Shown: piece after piece, positions 17,601-25,922 of the stretch
How the letters are laid out: each line of letters opens with the position of its first letter
Position numbering within the stretch: position 1 is the first letter of the stretch
NCBI GenBank assembly: GCA_964631275.1
Contig: CAZVWQ010000005.1
Location: 16,122 to 80,121 of the forward strand
Direction: 5' to 3'
Source of the DNA: CAZVWQ01 sp964631275
GTDB lineage: Bacteria; Patescibacteriota; JACMRA01
Length of the DNA stretch: 64,000 nucleotides
The notes under the pieces: model-generated
Database searches by the model: none
What the model saw: only the letters and a program-made list of their open reading frames with translations
What the model was told of the DNA's origin: nothing
Translations under genes and position numbers: made by a program

Positions 17601-19337
17601 TTCGATAGTATCTAAGTTTCCAGAGCCATCATAAGAATTAGTTCCTCCAAACTGATCACTAATAGCTACGATACTAGTATTATCGTTAGATTGAAAATAA
17701 ACACTAGTTAAATTATTAGTAAAAGTGTTGTTTTGCAAGGGTTGAAAGCCACCATTTCCAATAAAATAAATTCCATTTACATTGTTTTCTAAATTATTTC
17801 CGTTAATATTTACAGCAGAGAAGTTATTTAGATCTCCATTGTCTCTAGCTGTTATACCTTTAGGAGAATTTGTAATTGTATTATTTAAAATATCAAGTTG
17901 AGAATTTCCAGGATTTGTAGCATAAAATCTTATTCCACCTTTTGTTGGGTCAGTACTAGCAGCATTAGAAATAAGGTTGCTTTCAATAACTACATTAGTA
18001 ATAGGATTAATCAAATCTGCTACTTGGATTGCTTGCGAACCAGTAAGATTAATGTTGTTATTATTGATATTTGTGTTATTAACTCCGTCAAGCGAAATAC
18101 AGCTGTAATTAATATTGTTACAAGTATTATTACTAAAAGTACCACCATCAGAATTATATATAAATATAGCACTATTAGAAGTAGCAGATGTACCAATATT
18201 AGTAAATGTATTATTAGAAACACTTATGTTTGATTGAGTAACTGAGTTTGTCCTAGCATAAATTCCATAATAAGAAACATTTTCAAACTGATTATTAATT
18301 ATCCTTAAATTATTTGTATTACCTACTATCTGAATAGCTGCAGGATAAGAAGTGTTATTTCTAAAATCTAGCCCATCAATAAGTAGATTTGTAACTCCGT
18401 TTTCTATAAACAACTGAGTATCACCAGTAAGGTTAGCATTAGAGCTAGTTCCAGAACCTGTAAGAGAAGTTATAGTTAAGTTATTTTGAGTAATTACGAT
18501 TGCCCCTTCATTAATATAATCAGCATCATCAACTACAATTACATCGCCATCTACCGCTGCTGCCACTGCTGCACTCAAACTAGAAAAACAACCACCATTA
18601 GGTAATACGATATTGCAATTAGCTGGATTTGGAGTAACTACAAAAGTAGTAAAATGATTGCTGTTAACTATTACTTGGCTACCTTCGACTATTGAGTCGA
18701 TTGACTTGTAATTAATACCATCTTCAGAATATTGTACCTTAGCTTCATTTCCATATGGATTAGGCAATTTTAAAGTATAACTAAAGTTACCATTTTCCAT
18801 CTCAGTATCAAATTTGTACCCTGTATAATTTTTACCATTTAGGTTAACTGAAGCTTCTTCGATAGAAAGTGAAGGATTGTTTGTATTAGTATCAAGAGAA
18901 TTAAATACAATTTTTACTGAATCGTTAGTTGCTATATAAGATTGACCTGTAGACAGACCGTTGTAAGTAATTTTGTTTTCTTGTCTTATAACTTTTGTTA
19001 GAGAGTCATCTTTATCCTTGTCTGCATCACTATCTGGAATAGGAATTTCAGGCATAGATTCTACCTTAGGATCACTAAATTGATTAGAATCAGAAGAATC
19101 TTTATCATTATCATATTCAATATTTTCCACATCTACTTCATCACCTGAACCTCTATATTCTACATCATCATCTCTTAGAAGTTTTTCAATACTAGGTAAT
19201 TTACTAGCTTCAGCATTATCTAAAGTTTCGTTTATTGTGTTAAAGATAGCCGAACCAACTAAAGTCGTAATTAAAACGAACATAGATAATCCGAGCAACA
19301 AGAATTTAACACCCTTTTTTGAGTTTCTTTGGTACAT
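14700..19337 (-). CDS. large surface protein: beta-helix, six DUF11 repeats, RTGGG-TM tail
   Basis: A 1545-residue exported protein. The N-terminal signal anchor is at about 12-33, followed by an acidic Asp/Ser-rich stretch to about 110. A right-handed parallel beta-helix spans about 240-610 (repeated NN-rich coils such as NNLRIINNQFENVSYYGI). Six DUF11 repeats of about 120 residues follow, each with the pattern KTV...ITYTL.V.N.G...ATNV.Y.D.LPAG. A C-terminal domain precedes the tail TPRTGGGS (1505-1512), then a helix and a basic end (RSKNKNLA). DUF11 repeats are stalk-like modules in bacterial surface proteins. DUF11 repeats 1 and 2 are almost identical at DNA level. No sortase gene is in the window; anchoring through this tail is inferred. 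Confidence 0.85.
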   Translation of the reverse strand: MYQRNSKKGVKFLLLGLSMFVLITTLVGSAIFNTINETLDNAEASKLPSIEKLLRDDDVEYRGSGDEVDVENIEYDNDKDSSDSNQFSDPKVESMPEIPIPDSDADKDKDDSLTKVIRQENKITYNGLSTGQSYIATNDSVKIVFNSLDTNTNNPSLSIEEASVNLNGKNYTGYKFDTEMENGNFSYTLKLPNPYGNEAKVQYSEDGINYKSIDSIVEGSQVIVNSNHFTTFVVTPNPANCNIVLPNGGCFSSLSAAVAAAVDGDVIVVDDADYINEGAIVITQNNLTITSLTGSGTSSNANLTGDTQLFIENGVTNLLIDGLDFRNNTSYPAAIQIVGNTNNLRIINNQFENVSYYGIYARTNSVTQSNISVSNNTFTNIGTSATSNSAIFIYNSDGGTFSNNTCNNINYSCISLDGVNNTNINNNNINLTGSQAIQVADLINPITNVVIESNLISNAASTDPTKGGIRFYATNPGNSQLDILNNTITNSPKGITARDNGDLNNFSAVNINGNNLENNVNGIYFIGNGGFQPLQNNTFTNNLTSVYFQSNDNTSIVAISDQFGGTNSYDGSGNLDTIESRITHNCDTGVNPDNITANDGNTYLWELGTTRGICNTEDFGSNNGTVIYAFADSINLAATKTVNNAFPREGETITYTLRVENNGQDQATNVIYTDVLPAGVTFDSLGLITQGSYDQTTGIWNIGTLDPNQNARLELNVVVNSGTAGTTITNNLEFNSADQTDTNPNDNNDSAVITPINDSINLAATKTVNNAFPREGETITYTLRVENNGQDQATNVIYTDVLPAGVTFDSLGLITQGSYDQTTGIWNIGTLDPNQNARLELNVVVNSGTAGTTITNNLEFNSADQTDTSPNDNNDSVSINPFALVDLLADKTVDNPTPSEGETITYTLRVFNLGLNRATGVVYQDTLPAGVTFVSLNQPNATYDPATRTITWNIGELNNGFETILEIQVSVDPGATALSPITNTMINTQLNEVDNDPTDNNSSISIFPGTIEADIYSSKTVLGNTEPFQGDAVTYLLEVGNFGPNQATNVIYEDILPAGLSFVSANPSQGNYNQVTGQWNIGTLNINQSVTMEIVANVNSIVFGSPIVNNLTKVSADQNDSRPNNDNSSAVITPQERQVDLRGIKTVDITNPQEGQLITYTLRVENLPNVSNTTATNVIYEDILPAGLSFVSANPSQGNYNPTNGIWTVGDLAPNTSATLTIEATVNTGTARQTIRNDLRKISSDQNDSNLANDNDFVLIEVTLSGSDIASFKSVNNDSPYPTQEVIYTLTVVNNGPATATNINYRDILPASVSYISNSTNSGVYDPVSGIWNIPILNFGEAAILEITVRINENVDGQLITNNLEKINQDQVDPDTSNDDSTVTIGVRQRNIELTLDDPVVCGGPLFGTASTNFGFIDQIIINIRDKDGNLVQGFTRVSPEFGKSMQTNFQLNLKSLSNGSYTIETTAITNQGLSATQTYQRNIQTTGCEGQKESKPTTPRIPKTPRTGGGSIDLGKISLAAIVFIILIIEVIANIFRSKNKNLA
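16711..17445 (-). repeat. tandem near-identical DUF11 repeat units (378-bp period)
   Basis: 16711-17067 and 17089-17445 are the same sequence, offset by 378 bases (126 codons). I find a single difference (C at 16731 against T at 17109, changing Ser to Asn). This is a recent in-frame duplication within the surface gene. Confidence 0.85.
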
Positions 19338-19373
19338 ATATTTGATTGTTTAACAAATTTTCAAACTAAATAC

Positions 19374-19402
19374 CTAATAGCACATTTTTTTGCTATAGTC
19401 AA
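19374..19402 (-). promoter_or_regulatory. putative promoter for the large surface gene
   Basis: Minus strand TTGACT (19397-19402), 17-base spacer, TATTAG (19374-19379); the ATG at 19337 is about 37 bases downstream. Confidence 0.45.
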
Positions 19403-19505
19403 TAATTTCTACCAAAAACAGATATACTTATAAAAGGCTTTTAAAAAAGAAAAATTTAAAAAATTAAAATAAAAATTAGACTAGCTAGTCTAAAAATAAC
19501 TTAGA

Positions 19506-20531
19506 TTAAAGTAGTAAAACTATTATTAAAGAAAGTAAAAATCTATAGACTATAAATATCGTAGTTGAGTTTTTGGCTAGGTATCTAAGAAGCCACTTTA
19601 AAAAAAATAATCCTACAAAATAGCTAAAAATTACAGCAAAAAATATAGAAACTAAAGAAAAACTAATTATTTCAGAGTCTAAATTAGAAATTTTAGGTAA
19701 AATACTTAGATTATTTTCTGAGACAAAAATAATTTTAAAGAAATCATAAAAACTAGAAATACCAATGGCTGGAATTGATAACAAAAAACTAAACCTGACT
19801 GACTTAGCACGATTGCGACCCAAAAATAAAGCCCCAGAAAGTGTAGCTCCGCTTCTGCTAATACCTGGTAAAATAGCTAAAACTTGGAAAAAACCAATAA
19901 ACAAAACTTTTTTAAAAGTGAACATTCTAGTCTCTTGAGTTAATTCTTGATTGCTTTTATTTTGGTTATCTTTATCATAAATTGAGTCTCTACCGACCAG
20001 TAAGTCTAAATTTCTTTTTTGCTTAATTCTATAGTTATGTAATTTATCGGAAAAAAACATCATAATACTTCCCAAAATTAAAAATAAAGCTATCCAGAGT
20101 ATATTTTCTCTAATTATATCAATGTAATCTCTAACCAAAAAACCAATTATCAAAATTGGTAAAGTTCCAATTATTAATTGAGCTATGAGTATATCTTTGG
20201 CTACATCGCTCTCGTCATCTAAGAAAAGATTTTTTGACTTAATCCAGTTCCAAGAATTTTTATAGAATTCAGTAAATTCTTTTTTTATGGTTGTTATTTT
20301 TATTAAGTGTTTAAATAAAAGGTTTAGATCATGCCAAAAATATTGGACAACAGCAACTAAAGTGCCTAATTGAATTATGTTAGAAGTAGCCGAACCAAAG
20401 TCTTTACCAGTTATAAATTCAGAAATTAGTCTCATATGAGCAGTTGATGAAATTGGTAAAAATTCTGTAGCTCCTTGAGTAATTCCTAAGATAATTGCAA
20501 AAACTATTTCAGGCCAAAAATCAAAATTCAT
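19506..20531 (-). CDS. uppP: undecaprenyl-diphosphatase UppP (BacA)
   Basis: Integral membrane phosphatase that recycles undecaprenyl pyrophosphate for peptidoglycan synthesis. Both signature regions are present: GITQGATEFLPISSTAH with the catalytic Glu pair, and PGISRSGATLSGALFLGRNR. An ATG at 20654 would add 41 residues, including a 12-base tandem repeat encoding LFLN three times. The family begins at MNFDFWPEIVFAIILG, so I choose 20531. The protein is longer than the usual 260-280 residues because of a hydrophilic loop (about 90-135, TTIKKEFTEFYKNSW) and a second loop around KQKRNLDLLVGRDSIYDK. Confidence 0.93.
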   Translation of the reverse strand: MNFDFWPEIVFAIILGITQGATEFLPISSTAHMRLISEFITGKDFGSATSNIIQLGTLVAVVQYFWHDLNLLFKHLIKITTIKKEFTEFYKNSWNWIKSKNLFLDDESDVAKDILIAQLIIGTLPILIIGFLVRDYIDIIRENILWIALFLILGSIMMFFSDKLHNYRIKQKRNLDLLVGRDSIYDKDNQNKSNQELTQETRMFTFKKVLFIGFFQVLAILPGISRSGATLSGALFLGRNRAKSVRFSFLLSIPAIGISSFYDFFKIIFVSENNLSILPKISNLDSEIISFSLVSIFFAVIFSYFVGLFFLKWLLRYLAKNSTTIFIVYRFLLSLIIVLLL

Positions 20532-20583
20532 AATATAGCTAATATTGATTTTAGTATTACAAATGTCAACAATAATTTTGTTT

Positions 20584-20613
20584 AAAAACAAATTCAAAAA
20601 CAAATTCAAAAAC
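20584..20613 (-). repeat. 12-base microsatellite in the 5' extension of uppP
   Basis: AAAAACAAATTC is repeated about 2.5 times. In the extended reading frame it would encode LFLNLFLNLFLN; it lies upstream of the start chosen here. Confidence 0.5.
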
Positions 20614-20654
20614 AGACTCCACCATGAGACTTTTTTATTAAACGTTTTTGACAT

Positions 20655-21066
20655 AATAAAAATTAAAAGCCAATATATTAAAGTTATAGTTGTTTAAGGC
20701 TATAGAACAATTTGATTTTTTTAGAGTTGAAATAAAAATTTTGAAAGGTTCTAAAAAATACTTTTACTTACTCTAGCTAAATTAAGAAAGACTTTAACTT
20801 TTATACCTAAAACTAATCCAAATTAGGACTTTTTGAATTTCAAGCACCTCTTTTTGATATTTATTAGATCTAACAAAAATTCAGATCCTAAAAAAATGAA
20901 ATTTGGTTTGGCTGATTATAAATAAAAGTTATCAAGTGATTTTGGTAGATATTCTTAAAAAATGATTAAAACTATACATTTTTAGTTATTTTAAAAGAAA
21001 AGATTTTAAAGAGGTTTTGCATGCTAACTTACAAATTAATTTAATAAACATAAAGACAAAAATAAA
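20655..21066. repeat. gap with a family E repeat
   Basis: Divergent intergenic region. A diverged family E element lies at 20802-20920 (starts TATACCTAAAACTAATCC). No other structure or coding signal is seen. Confidence 0.45.
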
Positions 21067-22209
21067 ATGAACTTTTGTAGGCTCAATTTTTTTCTTATCA
21101 AGGAATATTTTTTAGTTTTATCTACAGCCTTTTTTTTGATAGCTGCGATTATTCCTTTAGCTTCTTTTTCTCAAGCAAGTAGTAATTCTGATGACAAAAG
21201 ATTAATTTTTATCCCTCAAGATAAATTTGAGTTTTCACCTCCTAGGTCAGAGGTTGTAAACATAGCCTCTCAGGAAATTACTTTAACATTAAGCGATTAC
21301 CCTAAGATTTTTGATGGAGCTATTTGTAAATTTTCTGTTAAATTAATTGGTAAAAACGAAGATCCAGCATCTCAAAGTTTTAGTTCTCAAGTACTTAACA
21401 ACAGAGGTGAAGACAAATATAACGGTTCTTGCTCGACGACTTTACCGCCTCAAGGTAGAGATATTTATAAAGCTTATTTTGAGATTAGGATTCAGAACCC
21501 AGATGGAGATTTTTTTGGTGCAGATATACAATATATTGATAATCTTCAAATTGCTGAGGAGTTAATAGATTTTGATAATTACGAGTTACCTAAAAATCTC
21601 TACATAAAACCAAGAATTGATATTTTATCTTCAAAACGACAACCTAACTTAGGTGAGACTACTGAATTTCAGTTTGCTTTTAGTAATGATAATGATTACC
21701 CAATCAGAGATTATAACGTAAAAGCTAGTATTGACGAACAAAAAATAAAAATTGACTGCTCTTCTATTTATGAAACTAACCAACCAATTCAAGAAGAAAC
21801 TTTGAGTAATAAATTTTTTGATATTTTTTCTGTTAAGACTTTAGCTCAAACGGGCAACTTAATTGTTAATGATTGTAAAGATTACGAGATGGATTTGACT
21901 TTTAGAGAAGTAGCCAAAAAAAAACCAGCAAGGGTTAATTTTAAGGGTTTAACAGAAAAAGAAGGCTTAGTTGAAATAAATTTTGCAACTAATTTAGATC
22001 AGGGTAGTCTTGGAGGAAATACAAAAAAATCAATTACTATCGTTCCTAAAGCACCTATCGAAGAACCTCTAGCTAATGATAATCGCTGGATTTATTTTTT
22101 AATTTTGATTGCTAGTTTGATAGTAGTTTTTGTAGTTGTAAGCCAAGGTTATAATTGGTATACAATTAGAAAACTAAAAAACAAAAAAAACTTAGAGATA
22201 AATAATTAA
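21067..22209 (+). CDS. secreted protein anchored by a C-terminal helix, unknown
   Basis: Unrecognised 380-residue exported protein. The N-terminal signal sequence is about 11-38 (FLVLSTAFFLIAAIIPLASF). The ectodomain spans roughly 39-340 and is beta-rich with paired cysteines (AICKF, GSCSTT, KIDCSS, NDCKDYE) that could form disulfides. A C-terminal helix at about 346-365 is followed by a basic tail (RKLKNKKN). Residues 190-330 resemble an Ig-like fold found in adhesins (FQFAFSNDNDYPIRDYNVKAS), but I cannot name a family. It precedes a pseudopilin-like gene on the same strand, which suggests a shared role at the cell surface. Confidence 0.65.
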   Translation: MNFCRLNFFLIKEYFLVLSTAFFLIAAIIPLASFSQASSNSDDKRLIFIPQDKFEFSPPRSEVVNIASQEITLTLSDYPKIFDGAICKFSVKLIGKNEDPASQSFSSQVLNNRGEDKYNGSCSTTLPPQGRDIYKAYFEIRIQNPDGDFFGADIQYIDNLQIAEELIDFDNYELPKNLYIKPRIDILSSKRQPNLGETTEFQFAFSNDNDYPIRDYNVKASIDEQKIKIDCSSIYETNQPIQEETLSNKFFDIFSVKTLAQTGNLIVNDCKDYEMDLTFREVAKKKPARVNFKGLTEKEGLVEINFATNLDQGSLGGNTKKSITIVPKAPIEEPLANDNRWIYFLILIASLIVVFVVVSQGYNWYTIRKLKNKKNLEINN

Positions 22210-22582
22210 TAAAATTACTGTTAGCTTTTGAGACATAGGACAAATTTTAAATAAATAGATTTGTAAAGCCTCCAAAAAACTACCCTAAAATCAATACTAA
22301 ACAGAAATATCGAAGTTAAATACAAGCAATAAATTTTTTATTTAAAGGTAATAGTCTTATTCTAAAACTTTTTTCTTGATTAGACTATACTTAATCCGTT
22401 TACTCTTAGCCTAAATTTAGCTCTTCATAAAGAAAAACCACTTATTTATAAGCTAAGTTCTTAACGGGTAATTACCTAAATTCTTAGCAGGTTTCACGGT
22501 TTAATGATTAGCTCAAAAGATTGATTGCATCAAAAAAGATAAAATTGGCAATAAGATTTGAATTTTTAAGGCTACAGTTAGC
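22210..22582. repeat. gap with a family A repeat
   Basis: A diverged family A copy lies at 22386-22520 (TATACTTAATCCGTTTACTC to TTAATGATTAGCTCAAAAG) with a small internal duplication of TTCTTAACGGGTAATTACC-like sequence. Nothing else is seen. Confidence 0.45.
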
Positions 22583-23359
22583 TTGACGAGTTTGCCTAAA
22601 ACCAAAAATTACCTTACTCTGAAGATAAACAAGAAAATTAGTTTTGTGCAACAGACTTATTATCCTAACCAAGATTATTCTACAGAAAATAGTTATTTTC
22701 CAGATCCTTATAATACTGGGCTACAACCAATATCTGTGATTCCACCTGAAGGTCTTAATTTAATCGAACTTGGAATTGTGGTTTTTATGATTTTGATTTT
22801 GATTATAGTAGGGACTTGGGGATTTTTTTCGCAAGCTGCCGAAATCAGAGATCAAAATAGAGAGGCTGACATTGTCCAAGTTATTACAGCCCTGAATAAC
22901 TATTATCAAAACTCTAGTTTTATTCCCGGTGAAAAGTCATATCCAATTGCGGTTTGCTCAGGAAGACTTAATGAGATAGACTTCGAATATACCTTAAAAC
23001 AGTACTTGACTGGAGCTAGAGTTCAATTTGACACTCATCCATATATTCTTCCAAAAGATTATCCCCAGGATAATTGGGGTTTGTACGCAACTACACTAAG
23101 TAACAAGAAGACTAGACTTAGAGAGTGTCCTAAAGTTTTTGCTGATTTATCTAACCCAGAAGCCAATATTTATAGCGATGAGACAAAATCATGTGAATTT
23201 GACATAGCTAGACAGCAGTATCGAAAGTGTTATTTGTATACCTCTTCAATTAACGGAGATTATTTTGAGATAGCTTATTTTAGTGAGGCTAGACAAGGAT
23301 TTGTTATTTTTTCTAAATTCAGAGAAGATCCAGTAAGAACTAGCTTAGAAAGAATCTAG
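22583..23359 (+). CDS. type IV pilin-like (pseudopilin) protein with a long leader
   Basis: 258 residues. GLNLIELGIVVFMILILIIV at 57-76 has the form of a type III signal: Gly57 before a hydrophobic helix with Glu at +5 of the predicted mature protein. The leader before Gly57 is 56 residues, much longer than usual. The mature part starts with a charged segment (RDQNREADIVQVITALNNYY) typical of pseudopilins, then a globular domain with several cysteines (VCSG, LRECPK, KSCEF, RKCYLY) and the SINGDYFEIAYF strand pair seen in CPR pseudopilins. No ATG is available in frame; the first start is TTG at 22583. Prepilin peptidase and pilus ATPases are not in the window. Confidence 0.7.
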   Translation: MTSLPKTKNYLTLKINKKISFVQQTYYPNQDYSTENSYFPDPYNTGLQPISVIPPEGLNLIELGIVVFMILILIIVGTWGFFSQAAEIRDQNREADIVQVITALNNYYQNSSFIPGEKSYPIAVCSGRLNEIDFEYTLKQYLTGARVQFDTHPYILPKDYPQDNWGLYATTLSNKKTRLRECPKVFADLSNPEANIYSDETKSCEFDIARQQYRKCYLYTSSINGDYFEIAYFSEARQGFVIFSKFREDPVRTSLERI

Positions 23360-23543
23360 ATGAGTGGCATACTTTGGCTAATTTTTATATTAAGTCATTA
23401 TCATTAGTCTTATCTGAAAATTTTTCAATTTTTTTTCAATAAGATAAAAGTGATAGTTTGTGTAAATTTGGCACTTTTTATTTTAAAACAAACAAAAAAT
23501 CAATATTTGTTTTGCCTTGAATATAACTTGATTTTTAACCCAG

Positions 23544-24176
23544 ATGACTAATTCAAAAATACGATCAAAAAAAATAGTTTTATTAGGTTTTAGAGGTGTA
23601 GGTAAAACAACTTTAGCCAAAAGAATTAAAAATCAAATTGGAGTTAAGTGTGTAGATTTGGATTATCTAATAGAAAAAACCACAGGTAAAAAAATAAGCG
23701 ATTTGGTTAAAGATTTTGGATGGGAGTATTTTAGAAAACAAGAAACCCTTCAACTAAAAGAAGTATTGAATAGTCCTGAGTCTTTAGTGATTAGTTGCGG
23801 CGGCGGGGTAGGGGTTAATTTTGTTGAGATTACAGATAAAATTTTTTTATCTCAATTTGGTTATGATTTGGATAAGGTCAGTGATTATGGAACTCTACAA
23901 AAAAAACTACTAGAAAATTACAAATACAAGTTTTTGATAACTTTAGATGAAGAAAAATTAAAAAAAAGATTAATAAAAATATATAAATATAAAGAAATGC
24001 AAGAGCAGAGGCCTAGTTTTGGTGGGTTGATAGAGTCTTATTTAGATCAAGTAAATAAAGATTTAGAAGTTTATGCTAAACGAGCTAGACGTTATAAGCA
24101 TTTGACTAGGTTAAAAATTGACGGATCAAAAAGCCTGAAAAATCAGTTTGAACAACTTAAGGCACATTTAAACTAA
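23544..24176 (+). CDS. aroK: shikimate kinase-like P-loop kinase
   Basis: Phosphorylates shikimate at O3 in the chorismate pathway if the family assignment holds. Walker A is GFRGVGKTT (15-23). The shikimate-binding Asp is in VDLDYLIEKTTGKKI (D38/D40), Arg64 is in EYFRKQET, and the GGG motif is at 86-88 (ISCGGGVG). A lid Arg sits in EQRPSFGG. The protein is 210 residues, about 40 longer than usual, mostly in the lid and C-terminus. No other aromatic pathway gene is adjacent; only the trpA-like gene 18 kb away belongs to a connected pathway. Confidence 0.82.
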   Translation: MTNSKIRSKKIVLLGFRGVGKTTLAKRIKNQIGVKCVDLDYLIEKTTGKKISDLVKDFGWEYFRKQETLQLKEVLNSPESLVISCGGGVGVNFVEITDKIFLSQFGYDLDKVSDYGTLQKKLLENYKYKFLITLDEEKLKKRLIKIYKYKEMQEQRPSFGGLIESYLDQVNKDLEVYAKRARRYKHLTRLKIDGSKSLKNQFEQLKAHLN

Positions 24177-24258
24177 GGAAGAAGAAAATATTCTTGCTTT
24201 TAAACTTTTTAAAAACTTTTATAAATTTAACTTTTAGAACTAAACTAATTAAAAAAAC

Positions 24259-24287
24259 TTGCATAAAATAAAAAATATATTTATACT
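24259..24287 (+). promoter_or_regulatory. putative promoter for the T4SS_pilin-like gene
   Basis: TTGCAT (24259-24264), 17 bases, TATACT (24282-24287). The ATG at 24352 leaves a 5' leader of about 58 bases. Confidence 0.5.
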
Positions 24288-24351
24288 TTAATTAACATCT
24301 TTTTAAACTTTATCTGATAAACAATAATAAACATTTTTAACACAAACAAAT

Positions 24352-24816
24352 ATGTCTTTTTTAAGTAACTTTAATAATATTTTTAAAAATTCAATCAAAT
24401 ACTTCTCTATCTTAGCCATGGTATTTACTCTAGGTGCTGGAGTTGTAGCTATTCCTGGTGTAGCCCAACTTAATCTTCCTGGGTCAGAAGAGCTTTGTAG
24501 AGGGGATAACTGTCCTGGGGGTGTAAATGATAGCAATACCGATAATCTTGGAAGTGAGAGTGGTATTGTTAATGCAGTGATTAGCATAGCAAACTTCATA
24601 ACTTTTGTTGCGGTAGGTATAGCTGTACTGTTTATTGTAATTGGCGGTATCTACTACATTACTGCTAACGGTAACGAAGAGCAAACTGGTAAAGGTAAAA
24701 GCATACTTGTTAATGCAGTTATTGGCTTGGTAATAGCAATTATTGCTTACACAATTGTGTTTGTCGTCGTACAAATCCTAGAAGGTGATTTCTTCGGTGG
24801 TTTCTTAGATGGATAG
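24352..24816 (+). CDS. T4SS_pilin-like two-helix membrane protein
   Basis: 154 residues. An N-terminal signal-type helix at about 18-37 ends near the signal-peptidase-like AIPGVAQ. A short Cys-containing loop follows (ELCRGDNCPGG), then two long hydrophobic helices at about 65-97 (FITFVAVGIAVLFIVIGGIY) and 115-142 (VIGLVIAIIAYTIVFVVVQI), separated by a polar turn (TANGNEEQTGKGKS). This layout matches the VirB2/TrbC-like T4SS_pilin proteins common in Patescibacteria. It has its own promoter and a strong terminator, suggesting a highly expressed single gene. No other type IV secretion genes are in the window. Confidence 0.78.
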   Translation: MSFLSNFNNIFKNSIKYFSILAMVFTLGAGVVAIPGVAQLNLPGSEELCRGDNCPGGVNDSNTDNLGSESGIVNAVISIANFITFVAVGIAVLFIVIGGIYYITANGNEEQTGKGKSILVNAVIGLVIAIIAYTIVFVVVQILEGDFFGGFLDG

Positions 24817-24840
24817 TTTTTTACATTACTACATACTTTT

Positions 24841-24865
24841 GCCCCTTATTGGGGCTTTTTTTATT
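24841..24865 (+). terminator. bidirectional rho-independent terminator
   Basis: GCCCC-TTATT-GGGGC hairpin followed by TTTTTTT on the plus strand, between the convergent pilin-like gene and the uvrB fragment gene. The T run overlaps the end of the opposite gene. Confidence 0.8.
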
Positions 24866-25922
24866 TCAAGAGATCTCTGATTGCCGCAGCCTTCTCGAAG
24901 TCCATTTCGCCTACGGCTTTTTGCATTTCTTCTTCTAATTCATCTTTGGATAGGTATTTGAGATTAGAGATGTATTCTTGCTTAGCTTGATCAAAGTCAG
25001 CATAGACTTGTTTGGATTTTTTGAATTTTGTTTTGGGTGTATTACCTTCCTTCTGAACTGAATTATTTTGCTTACTATCTTTTCTTTTTGGCTCGAATCC
25101 GCTAGGTGTCCAGCTAGTTCCTGATTCGCCATAATCTTCATTTTTTTCTATTTCTTTTCTGAGATCATCAGTAATTGCCTGAATCTCCCTAACAACAGTT
25201 GTGGGAATGATACCGTATTTGTGATTGTGTTCTGTCTGAATATCCCTTCTTCTATCAGTCTCACTAATAGCATATCGCATTGATTCGGTAATCGTATTAG
25301 CATACATGATCACTGTACCCTCGACATGTCGGGCAGCTCTACCAATAATTTGAATTAGACTAGTTTTAGATCTTAGAAAGCCTTCTTTATCTGCGTCAAA
25401 GATTGCTACTAGGCTAACTTCAGGCAGATCTAAACCTTCTCTAAGTAGATTAATGCCGATCAATACATCGTATTTACCACGCCTTAGATCAGATAGAATG
25501 TCTATTCTATCAAGTGTTTCGACATCACTATGAATATAGGCAGACTTTATGTTAATTTGTTTAAAATAAATATCTAACTCTTCGGCAAATTTTTTAGTTA
25601 AAGTTGTTATTAGGACTCTTTGACCTTTTTTGACTCTTTTTCTAACTTCTTCCAGAACATCATCTACTTGATTAGTTACGGGTTTTAGGATTATCTTTGG
25701 ATCAATTAATCCAGTCGGCCTGATAATAGCCTGAGATAGAGGTATGTCAATTTCTGGTTCTAGAGTATCGTTGATTTTTTTGATTCGACTATAAGCTTGT
25801 TTTGGGGATAGCTTACCTGATTTTAGGTTCTCTAGAATTTCTTCAATCTTGAAGTTTAGTTGGTGATCTTTCAGAAAATTTAGAAACTCTTGATCAGATA
25901 TAAATTGCTCGGTAAGCTGCAT
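24861..25922 (-). CDS. uvrB: N-terminally truncated UvrB (C-terminal helicase half plus UVR motif)
   Basis: UvrB is the damage-loading helicase of nucleotide excision repair, normally about 660-680 residues. This gene encodes 353. From about residue 66 it matches UvrB from IRPTGLIDP onward: TTLTKKFAEEL, GINLLREGLDLPEVSL, DADKEGFLRS, QIIGRAARH, MRYAISETDRRR. It ends with a UVR motif that in UvrB binds UvrC/UvrA (LEEEMQKAVGEMDFEKAAAI). The first 62 residues are helical and unlike UvrB. The Walker A, beta-hairpin and DEAD-type motifs of the N-terminal half are absent. A repeat begins 17 bases before the ATG and no UvrB remnant is seen upstream. It could be a decayed gene or a domain protein acting with a separate UvrB. 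Confidence 0.85.
   Translation of the reverse strand: MQLTEQFISDQEFLNFLKDHQLNFKIEEILENLKSGKLSPKQAYSRIKKINDTLEPEIDIPLSQAIIRPTGLIDPKIILKPVTNQVDDVLEEVRKRVKKGQRVLITTLTKKFAEELDIYFKQINIKSAYIHSDVETLDRIDILSDLRRGKYDVLIGINLLREGLDLPEVSLVAIFDADKEGFLRSKTSLIQIIGRAARHVEGTVIMYANTITESMRYAISETDRRRDIQTEHNHKYGIIPTTVVREIQAITDDLRKEIEKNEDYGESGTSWTPSGFEPKRKDSKQNNSVQKEGNTPKTKFKKSKQVYADFDQAKQEYISNLKYLSKDELEEEMQKAVGEMDFEKAAAIRDLLK

Noticed and set aside
17898..18233. 111-codon plus-strand and 67-codon minus-strand ORFs
   Set aside because: Shadows of the repetitive beta-helix region of the large surface gene.
20532..20654. 41-residue N-terminal extension of UppP
   Set aside because: It contains a 12-base microsatellite and does not align with the family, which begins at the internal ATG at 20531.
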